64,000 bases of DNA, taken from assembly GCF_008638365.1 (NCBI RefSeq), contig NZ_ML703337.1, forward strand, positions 1 through 64,000, read 5' to 3'. The DNA is from Nocardiopsis quinghaiensis (GTDB lineage: Bacteria > Actinomycetota > Actinomycetes > Streptosporangiales > Streptosporangiaceae). Below the pieces are notes generated by a model. That model saw only the letters and a list, made by a program, of their open reading frames with translations. It searched no databases and was not told where the DNA came from. Both the position numbers and the translations under genes were made by a program. Shown here piece after piece: positions 34,479-41,120 of the stretch. Positions within the stretch are counted from its first letter, which is position 1. Every line of letters starts with the position of its first letter.

Positions 34479-34535
34479 TGATCTTGCCCGTAGAGGCGGG
34501 GTGGAACGCCGACCCCGCCTCTACGGGCAAGATCA
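34479..34535. terminator. Exceptionally long perfect hairpin
   Basis: Positions 34479-34502 and 34512-34535 are exact reverse complements: 24 bp without a mismatch around a 9-base loop. It lies 48 bases after the half-size ALDH stop and 71 bases before the PNP start, in the minus-strand operon. No U-run follows. It may terminate or attenuate block 2 between the deoC-ALDH part and the PNP-mutase part. Confidence 0.7.
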
Positions 34536-34582
34536 GCACAGGTTGGGTTCCGTGTGTCACACCGGCAACGTATCCGGGCGTC

Positions 34583-35533
34583 CTAGATCCCGACAGGGTG
34601 CCAGACCGTCTTGGTCTCCAGGAAGGGGGTCATGCGCGCGGTGCCGGGGTCGGGGTCGAGCCAGGCCTCCTCGCCGCCGTCGGCCCCGGGGCCGGGGCGC
34701 AGTACCCGGGTGAGGGTGGTGGCCGCGGCCCTCTCGAACTCGACGGCCGACTCTCCGGCGCCGGTCAGGTCCAGGGCGTTGACGTCGGCGTGCGCGGCCA
34801 GGTGGGGGCCCAGTTCCGGCACACGGCCGGTGAGCAGGTTGACCACACCGCCGGGCAGGTCGGAGGTGGCGAGCACCTCGGCCAGGTCGATCGCGGCCAG
34901 CGGCGCGGTCTCGGAGGTGACCACGACGGCGGTGTTACCGGTGGCGATCACCGGGGCGACCACGCTGGTCAGACCGAGCAGGGGCGCGTACCGGGGCGCG
35001 AGGACCGCGACCACGCCGGTGGGTTCGGGGGCCGAGTGGTTGTAGTAGGGACCCGAGACGGGGTTGGCGCCGCCGAGCACCTGGGCGAACTTGTCGGTCC
35101 AGCCGGCGTAGTACACCCACCGGTCGACGGCGGCCGAGACCACCCGGTCGGCCTCGGCCCGGGACAGGCCCTGTGCGGCCACGGCCTGGGCGGCGAACTG
35201 GTCGCGGCGGCCCTCCAGCACCTCGGCGACCCGGTAGAGGATCTGGCCGCGGTTGTAGGCGGTGCGCGTCGACCAGCCGCCGAAGGCCTTGCGCGCGGCG
35301 GACACGGCGTCGCGGGCGTCCTTGCGTGAGGCGAGCGAGGCGTTGGCCAGGTGCTGGCCGCTGTCGGAGGTCACGGGGTAGCTCCTGCCCGATTCGGAGC
35401 GGGGGAAGGCCCCGCCCAGGTAGAGCTTGTAGGTCTTGCGGACCGCCAGGCGTGCCGGAGCCGGGCCGCCGGTGCCCCCGCCCGCCTCCGCCGCGCCCCT
35501 GGCGGCCTTCCTGGTGTTGCGCCGTTCAGCCAA
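34583..35533 (-). CDS. Half-size aldehyde dehydrogenase-like protein lacking active site
   Basis: A 316-residue protein with only the N-terminal, cofactor-binding part of the ALDH fold. It has YKLYLGGAFPRSESGRSYPV, WSTRTAYNRGQILYRVAEVL, VVAVLAPRYAPLLGLTSVVA and DLPGGVVNLLTGRVPELGPH, then DLTGAG where full enzymes read FTGS. The following ELGGK glutamate and the catalytic cysteine motif are absent; it ends with LETKTVWHPVGI. The TTG start at 35533 is supported by GGAGG six bases upstream and lies inside the end of the full ALDH gene (8-base overlap), implying coupled, near-equal synthesis. A regulatory or structural partner of the full-length enzyme is the simplest idea. It is not an obvious decay product, since the frame is clean. 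Confidence 0.8.
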   Translation of the reverse strand: MAERRNTRKAARGAAEAGGGTGGPAPARLAVRKTYKLYLGGAFPRSESGRSYPVTSDSGQHLANASLASRKDARDAVSAARKAFGGWSTRTAYNRGQILYRVAEVLEGRRDQFAAQAVAAQGLSRAEADRVVSAAVDRWVYYAGWTDKFAQVLGGANPVSGPYYNHSAPEPTGVVAVLAPRYAPLLGLTSVVAPVIATGNTAVVVTSETAPLAAIDLAEVLATSDLPGGVVNLLTGRVPELGPHLAAHADVNALDLTGAGESAVEFERAAATTLTRVLRPGPGADGGEEAWLDPDPGTARMTPFLETKTVWHPVGI

Positions 35534-36956
35534 GGTAGGCCTCCAATCCGTGACGCCCGCCCTCGCGGCCGTATCCCGACTCCTTGTAGCCGCCGAAGGG
35601 GCTGGCCGGGTCGAGCTTGTTGAACGTGTTGGACCAGATCACTCCGGCGCGCAGGCGCTCGGCGGTCCACAGCATGCGTGAGCCCTTCTCGGTCCACACT
35701 CCCGCGGAGAGCCCGTAGGGGGTGTTGTTGGCCTTGGCCACGGCCTCCTCCGGGGTGCGGAAGGTCAGCACCGAGAGCACGGGGCCGAAGATCTCCTCGC
35801 GGGCCACCCGGTGGGCCTGGCTGACGCCGGTCAGGACGGTGGGCGCGAACCAGTAGCCGCTCCGGGGCAGGTCGCACGCGGGCGACCAGCGCTCGGCGCC
35901 CTCGGCCTCGCCCGTGTCGGTGAGTTCGCGGATGCGCTCCAGCTGGGCGGCGGAGTTGATCGCGCCGAGATCGGTGTTCTTGTCCAGCGGGTCGCCCAGG
36001 CGCAGGCGGGAGATACGGGCCTTGAGCAGGGGCATCAGCTCATCGGCGATCGACTCCTGGACCAGCAGCCTGGAACCGGCACAGCACACGTGGCCCTGGT
36101 TGAAGAAGATGCCCGAGACGATGCCCTCGACCGCCTGGTCGATCGCGGCGTCGTCGTAGACGATGTTGGCGCCCTTGCCGCCCAGTTCCAGGGTGAGGCG
36201 CTTGTCGGTGCCCGCCACCGAACGGGCGATCTGGCGGCCGACCTCGGTGGAGCCGGTGAAGGCGACCTTGTCCGTGCCCGGGTGCTCCACGAGCGCGCGC
36301 CCGGTCTCGCCCGCGCCGGTGAGGATGTTGACCACGCCCGGGGGCAGGTCGGCCTCCTGGCAGATCTCGGCGAAGGCCAGCGCGGTGAGCGGGGTGGTCT
36401 CGGCGGGCTTGAGCACGACGGTGTTGCCGGTGGCCAGGGCCGGGGCGATCTTCCACGCGAGCATGAGCAGCGGGAAGTTCCACGGGATGACCTGCGCGGC
36501 CACGCCCAGCGGTCGCGGATCGGGGCCCAGACCGGCGTGGGCGAGTTTGTCGGCCCATCCGGCGTAGTAGAAGAAGTGGGCGGCGACCAGCGGCAGGTCG
36601 ACGTCGCGGGTCTCCTTGATGGGCTTGCCGTTGTCCATGGACTCCAGCACGGCCAGTTCGCGCGAGCGCTCCTGGATGATGCGGGCGATGCGGAACAGGT
36701 ACTTGCCGCGCTCGGCGGCCGGCATCCGGCTCCACACGGTCTCGTGGGCGCGGCGGGCCGCGGCCACGGCCCGGTCCACGTCGGCGGGTCCGGCGACGGC
36801 GACCTGGGCGAGCTTGGTCTCGTCGGCCGGGTTGAGCGTGGTGAGGTACTCGCCGCCCTCGGCCGGGGTGAAGGCGCCGTCGACGAACAGCTCGTAGGTC
36901 TCGCGCAGGGTGACGACGGAGCGGGACTCCGGTGCGGGCGCGTACTCGAAGATCAC
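35526..36956 (-). CDS. Aldehyde dehydrogenase, full length
   Basis: A 476-residue NAD(P)-dependent aldehyde dehydrogenase. It has the oxyanion Asn in QVIPWNFP (about 155-162), KPAETTPLTAL (cofactor Lys183), FTGSTEVGR, the general-base Glu257 in LTLELGGKGAN and nucleophile Cys291 in FFNQGHVCCAGSR. The dimer/tetramer end is GYKESGYGREGG. It starts at GTG 36956, five bases after the deoC stop. deoC makes acetaldehyde and glyceraldehyde-3-phosphate from deoxyribose-5-phosphate, so this enzyme most likely oxidises the acetaldehyde. The substrate is inferred from the operon. Confidence 0.9.
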   Translation of the reverse strand: MIFEYAPAPESRSVVTLRETYELFVDGAFTPAEGGEYLTTLNPADETKLAQVAVAGPADVDRAVAAARRAHETVWSRMPAAERGKYLFRIARIIQERSRELAVLESMDNGKPIKETRDVDLPLVAAHFFYYAGWADKLAHAGLGPDPRPLGVAAQVIPWNFPLLMLAWKIAPALATGNTVVLKPAETTPLTALAFAEICQEADLPPGVVNILTGAGETGRALVEHPGTDKVAFTGSTEVGRQIARSVAGTDKRLTLELGGKGANIVYDDAAIDQAVEGIVSGIFFNQGHVCCAGSRLLVQESIADELMPLLKARISRLRLGDPLDKNTDLGAINSAAQLERIRELTDTGEAEGAERWSPACDLPRSGYWFAPTVLTGVSQAHRVAREEIFGPVLSVLTFRTPEEAVAKANNTPYGLSAGVWTEKGSRMLWTAERLRAGVIWSNTFNKLDPASPFGGYKESGYGREGGRHGLEAYLG

Positions 36957-36961
36957 GGCTC

Positions 36962-37909
36962 TCAGTCCAGCGTGTAGTAGTCGGGGCCCGGATAGGTGCC
37001 GGTGGACAGCCTGGTGCGCTGCATCAGCAGGTCGTTGAGGAGGCTTGAGGCGCCGATCCGGAACAGGTCGGGGGTCAGCCAGTCGGGACCGGCGACCTCG
37101 TTGACCAGGACCAGGTTGCGGACGGCGTCCTTGGTGGTGCGGATTCCGCCCGCGGGCTTGACGCCCACGTGCCTTCCCGTGGCGGCGTGGTGGTCGCGGA
37201 CCGCCTCCAGCAGGACCAGGGTGACCGGCAGTGTGGCGGCCGGGGACACCTTGCCGGTGGAGGTCTTGACGAAGTCTCCCCCGGCCCGGATGGCCAGGTG
37301 GGAGGCGCGGCGCACGTTGTCGTAGGTGGCGAGTTCGCCGGTCTCCAGGATGACCTTGAGGTGGGCGGCGCCGCAGGCCTCCTTGACCGCGGCGATCTCC
37401 TCGAAGACCTTGAGGTAGTCGCCGGACAGGAAGGCGCCGCGGTCGATGACCATGTCGATCTCGCCGGCGCCGTCGGCGACCGCGCGGCGGGTGTCGGCGA
37501 GCTTGGCCTCCATGGGCGCACGGCCCGAGGGGAAGGCGGTGGCCACCGAGGCCACGCCGACCCCGGTGCCGCGCAGCGCGTCGACGGCGGTGGCGACCAT
37601 GTCGGAGTAGACGCACACGGCGCCGACGCGCGGCACGGTGCGGTCGGTGGGGTCGGGGTGGGCGGCCTTGGCGCACAGGGCCCGGACCTTGCCGGGGGTG
37701 TCGGCGCCCTCCAGGGTGGTCAGGTCCACCATGCTGATGGCCAGGTCGATGGCCTGGGACTTGGCGGTGGTCTTGACGGACCGGGTGGACAGGTCCTGGG
37801 CGCGGGCACGCGCGCCGACCTCGTCCACGCCCGGGAGTCCGTGCAGGAAGGCCCGGAGCGCGCGGTTGGTCGTCGCCTCGGGCGCGAATGCGGTGTGGGG
37901 CACGGGCAC
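36962..37909 (-). CDS. deoC: Deoxyribose-phosphate aldolase
   Basis: A 315-residue class I aldolase splitting 2-deoxyribose-5-phosphate into acetaldehyde and glyceraldehyde-3-phosphate. The Schiff-base lysine is Lys215 in GGDFVKTSTGK and the second essential lysine is Lys251 in GVKPAGGIRT. GAVCVYSDMVATA and EIDMVIDRGAFLSG are further family segments. It is longer than the E. coli enzyme (259) owing to an N-terminal extension of about 45 residues, as in many actinobacterial and animal members. GTG 37909 is used. It heads block 2 and the two aldehyde dehydrogenase genes follow directly. Confidence 0.92.
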   Translation of the reverse strand: MPVPHTAFAPEATTNRALRAFLHGLPGVDEVGARARAQDLSTRSVKTTAKSQAIDLAISMVDLTTLEGADTPGKVRALCAKAAHPDPTDRTVPRVGAVCVYSDMVATAVDALRGTGVGVASVATAFPSGRAPMEAKLADTRRAVADGAGEIDMVIDRGAFLSGDYLKVFEEIAAVKEACGAAHLKVILETGELATYDNVRRASHLAIRAGGDFVKTSTGKVSPAATLPVTLVLLEAVRDHHAATGRHVGVKPAGGIRTTKDAVRNLVLVNEVAGPDWLTPDLFRIGASSLLNDLLMQRTRLSTGTYPGPDYYTLD

Positions 37910-38320
37910 CTACAGCTCGATCGGATTGCTCGTTGGTCCGTCCGCCGTGGCCAGCGGAAACGGCTCCTGGTCGGCGCGGTGGGGGGAGGGGCCTCCCCGG
38001 TCCGGGCCGTCAGGCAGTCACCCTAACGCCGGGCGGAGTGGACGTCAGCATCCCGCAGGACCGCGCCGTCCAAGGTTGGAGAAGACTCCAAGGGCATCCG
38101 TGGCGGTTCCTCGTGCTTTTGCCCAAGCAGAGCACGAAAACCCCAGAAAACGGACACGAAGGCTCTTGCTCGTCCTTCTGCGGGAGCGCATGCGGTCTAG
38201 ACCGGACCACTCCTGTGGACGGGCGGGCGCCGGATGCGAGACTGGCGCGAACCGAAGGGGGTGAGGGCGCCGGTGGACACGGCGGGACGGGCCGACCGCA
38301 GGACCGACGGGAGTGGTGGC
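37910..38320. promoter_or_regulatory. Divergent region between deoC and the GNAT gene
   Basis: 411 bases if the GNAT start is 38321. It contains A/T-richer sequence at 38085-38170 with direct CCAAGG copies near 38073 and 38090, and CGGTCTAGACCG (38193-38204), the core shared with 27347-27360. A confident promoter could not be assigned. An in-frame ATG at 38234 could extend the GNAT protein into this region. Confidence 0.5.
38193..38204. promoter_or_regulatory. Palindrome shared with the nucleoside import operon
   Basis: CGGTCTAGACCG is a perfect 12-base palindrome. The 15 bases CGGTCTAGACCGGAC from 38193 recur at 27348, upstream of the other nucleoside block. It could be the site of a common deo/nup regulator. 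It also lies 117 bases before the GNAT gene on the other strand. Confidence 0.4.
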
Positions 38321-38926
38321 ATGGGCGTGAGCGGGGGAACGGGCGCGGACGTGAGCGGGCCCGCGGCCGCCGGGGCGGAACCGGTGCGCCTGGTGCGGTT
38401 GGACCGGCGCACCCCGGAGACGGCCCTGCTGCGGCGGGCCGTGCTCCGGCACCGCCTGCCGCCCGGCCAGCGCGGGCACGTGAAGCCCCCGGTGACCACC
38501 CTTCCCGCCGCCGACGCCGATCCGGCCCGCACCCCCTTCGCCGTCACCGCCGCCGGGCTCCCCGTCGCCGACGCCGCCGGGGCCCGTGCCGTCTGCGCGG
38601 GGTTCGGTGTCCTGGACCGGGCCGTGCACGTCCGCGACCTGGTCCCCGACCCGGCGCGCGCCGTGCTGCTGCGCGCCTTCTACCTCACCACGGCCTGGCA
38701 GGGCCGGGGCGTGGGACGGGCCGTGTGCTCCGCCCCGCTGCTGGACCGGCTGGCCTCCGACGTGGCCCCGCACGCCACCGAACTGGTGCTGTGCGTCAAC
38801 GAGGCCAACCACGCCGCGTCGCGCGTCTACCGCGCCGCCGGGTTCGCCTTCACCGGGCACCGACTCCTGGACGGGACGGGAGAGACGCAGTCGGTGATGA
38901 CCCGCCCCCTGGCCACGGAGGACTGA
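38321..38926 (+). CDS. GNAT-family acetyltransferase
   Basis: A roughly 201-residue protein whose second half is a GNAT fold: VLLRAFYLTTAWQGRGVGRA (acetyl-CoA pyrophosphate loop, consensus Q-x-x-G-x-G/A) and ELVLCVNEANHAASRVYRAAGF, with a closing strand TGETQSVMTRPL. The N-terminal part (VRLVRLDRRTPETALLRRAV) is variable substrate-recognition sequence. ATG 38321 is preferred because GGGAG lies about eight bases upstream and the sequence before it (from ATG 38234) is Gly/Asp/Arg-rich without family similarity. The target amine is unknown. It is divergent from the nucleoside genes, and a functional link is not evident. Confidence 0.78.
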   Translation: MGVSGGTGADVSGPAAAGAEPVRLVRLDRRTPETALLRRAVLRHRLPPGQRGHVKPPVTTLPAADADPARTPFAVTAAGLPVADAAGARAVCAGFGVLDRAVHVRDLVPDPARAVLLRAFYLTTAWQGRGVGRAVCSAPLLDRLASDVAPHATELVLCVNEANHAASRVYRAAGFAFTGHRLLDGTGETQSVMTRPLATED

Positions 38927-39009
38927 GCGGGGCGCGGGGACCCGCGGCGGCCCCGGGCCGGGGCCCGCGGGAAGGGACCGTCCGGGTCGGGAGCGTCTAC
39001 CCTGGCAGC

Positions 39010-39699
39010 ATGGCGGAGTTCCGGATCAGTAGCGACGACGACCAGGTCGACCTGCGCAGGATGGCGACGGCGTTGGCCGAGTCCCAGGGCTGGGCACGCG
39101 AGGAGGTCAGCGTCTGGGACAACCGCCGGGGCGAGGTGGTCGTGACGGTGGACGACTCGTTGCTGCGCAAGCCCGAGGCCGATCCGCTGCACCGTCCCCG
39201 GCACACCCCGCGCGACGTGCACAACGCCTGCGAGACGCTGCACCGCGAGGACGCCTCGCTGCACCGGGTGGACTTCCGGGTGCTGCGGGACGAGACCGCG
39301 CGGTTCTTCTCGGCCGGGTGGACCGTCGCCGACGTGCTGCACGCCCTGGGCCACCGTCCCGACGGCCTGCCCTGGCCCAGCGGCCCGGACCACCGGGGCA
39401 CCGCATGGCTGCGCGCCCGCATGAAGGCGTGGCGGACCCCCAACGGCGACATCCGTCCCTCCAAGTCGCAGGAGGCCGCCCAACTGCGGGTGATCAGCCG
39501 GGCGGGCCTGCCCATGGACATCGGGCTGCCCGAGGACACGGAGATGTCGCAGCGCCCGGTGGCCAGCCCGTCGGTGGCACGGTCGGCGGCCGACGACGCG
39601 CGAAGGCTCATGCGGCAGAACTCCCGGACCACCACCGACTCCCTCGCCCACCGCGACCGCACCTCGGCCCACATCACCCGCCGGGACGGCCACCGCTAG
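39010..39699 (+). CDS. Hypothetical protein with a putative HTH-like segment
   Basis: A 229-residue basic, soluble protein not assigned to a family I know. It begins MAEFRISSDDDQVDLRRMAT, then SQGWAREEVSVWDNRRGEVV. ARFFSAGWTVADVLHALGHR followed by PDGLPWP looks like a small helix-turn-helix. After it come AWLRARMKAWRTPNGDIRPS and a Ser/Arg-rich tail. Pattern suggests nucleic-acid contact, but that is weak. ATG 39010 lies six bases after a -10-like TACCCT without a ribosome-binding site, so it may be leaderless. Its last 26 bases overlap the end of the convergent membrane protein gene. Confidence 0.65.
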   Translation: MAEFRISSDDDQVDLRRMATALAESQGWAREEVSVWDNRRGEVVVTVDDSLLRKPEADPLHRPRHTPRDVHNACETLHREDASLHRVDFRVLRDETARFFSAGWTVADVLHALGHRPDGLPWPSGPDHRGTAWLRARMKAWRTPNGDIRPSKSQEAAQLRVISRAGLPMDIGLPEDTEMSQRPVASPSVARSAADDARRLMRQNSRTTTDSLAHRDRTSAHITRRDGHR

Positions 39700-40954
39700 G
39701 GCCGCCGGCCGCCCTGCGCTCCTCCATGAGTGAGACCGCGCCGTTGGCCGCCTCCCCGAGGACGATCTCGGCCGGCCCCCTGCCCACGACCAGCCGCCAG
39801 AGGGTGGCGAAGAGCAGGGATCCGAGGAAGAACCACTCCAACAGCCAGGGCTGGCGCCACTCGAATCCGGAGACGGAGATGACCACCGACAGGGCCAGGA
39901 CGTGCCCGGTGTAGACGGTCAGCGGCATCCGGCCGACCGAGGTCAGCGGGTACATGAGGAGGCGGAGGCGGTCGCACAGGAACATGCACACCACCAGCAC
40001 CACGAGTCCCTGGCCGACCGCCTCGGCCATCTCGAAGGTGGTGCCGGTGTGAGGCGTGCCGACCGCCAGCCACCACCAGGAGTCGGTGGGCACCTGCCCG
40101 GAGATCGACTCCATCTCGTCGGTCACCGCGTAGCGCACCTCCTCCACCACCGCCGGGTCGGTGACCGTGTCGGGGGGCAGCCCGGTCAGGGAGGGGCCGC
40201 TGGCCTCCACCAGCCGGTCCAGGCCGCCCAGGGGGTACAGCAGCAGCCAGGAACCCGCGTGGCCGAACACCAGCAGTACGGCGCCGACGGCCAGCAGGCG
40301 TAGCCGCACCGCGAGAGCGGTCAGGTCCAGGCGGCCCACCGCCATCCCGGCGAAGACGTAGACCATGAAGGTGATCGCCGGGTAGTAGCCGGTCAGGAAG
40401 AACTCGGTGAAGGACGTGACCGCCCCCGTGCGCGGGACGGACGGGAAGAAGCTGTCCCGCAGCAGGAACGAGACCGGCGGACCGACCACCGCCAGGGCTC
40501 CCGCCACGGTCCACAGCATGCCCGAACGCAGTCTGAGCAGCGGCAGCGCCAGAACGAAGAAGCCCGCGTAGTAGGTGAGGATGATGGCGACCGGGACCGC
40601 CATGAGGTCCAGCAGGAGGCCGAGCACGCCGATGAGCGCCGCGCGGGTGAGGATGCGCACGCCCGCTCTGCGCAGTGGTTCGCCGCCCACCGGGTCGGTG
40701 CGTCCGGTCATCATGGCCAGGGAGACCCCCGCCAGGAGGGCGAAGAGCGCCGAGGAGTTGCCCCGCACGATGCTGTGCAGGTCCCAGGCGTAGTTCTCGG
40801 GCGACAGGAAGCCCATCGAGTCCACGCCGAGGTGGACGACGAACATCCCGAGGACCGCGAGGGCGCGCGCCGCGTCGATGCCGTCGATCCGAAGCTTCGG
40901 GGAGGGCGCGCCCACCGGCGCGGCGGAGGTGTCGTCAGACCGGTTCTGTGCCAC
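39674..40954 (-). CDS. Polytopic membrane protein, acyltransferase-like (DUF418/HGSNAT type)
   Basis: A roughly 426-residue membrane protein with about ten spans. It starts RIDGIDAARALAVLGMFVVH, the opening of DUF418 and heparan-N-acetyltransferase-like proteins (IDxxRGLALLGMFxxH). Other marks are YAGFFVLALPLLRL and the late PLTSVGRMPLTVYTGHVLAL, also typical. Such proteins are thought to move acyl groups across the membrane or be transport-related; substrate unknown. GTG 40954 fits the family start and has TAGCCT seven bases upstream with no ribosome-binding site. A GTG 24 codons earlier adds cysteine-rich sequence. The extracytoplasmic loop between spans near residues 235-290 is unusually long and acidic. 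Confidence 0.78.
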   Translation of the reverse strand: MAQNRSDDTSAAPVGAPSPKLRIDGIDAARALAVLGMFVVHLGVDSMGFLSPENYAWDLHSIVRGNSSALFALLAGVSLAMMTGRTDPVGGEPLRRAGVRILTRAALIGVLGLLLDLMAVPVAIILTYYAGFFVLALPLLRLRSGMLWTVAGALAVVGPPVSFLLRDSFFPSVPRTGAVTSFTEFFLTGYYPAITFMVYVFAGMAVGRLDLTALAVRLRLLAVGAVLLVFGHAGSWLLLYPLGGLDRLVEASGPSLTGLPPDTVTDPAVVEEVRYAVTDEMESISGQVPTDSWWWLAVGTPHTGTTFEMAEAVGQGLVVLVVCMFLCDRLRLLMYPLTSVGRMPLTVYTGHVLALSVVISVSGFEWRQPWLLEWFFLGSLLFATLWRLVVGRGPAEIVLGEAANGAVSLMEERRAAGGPSGGRPGG

Positions 40955-41120
40955 GTCCGTCAGGCTATGCCCCCGCGCGACACCGCAACAATGAACGGCT
41001 TCCCCCAGGTGGCCGGAGACGGCCACGAGCGGGCCGCGGGGGAACGGTTCCTCCGTCCCCTCGCGGCGCCCGGGCCGCTGGAGGCGGAGACCGTCCCCCG
41101 GCCCGGCGCTCCGGGTTCCC

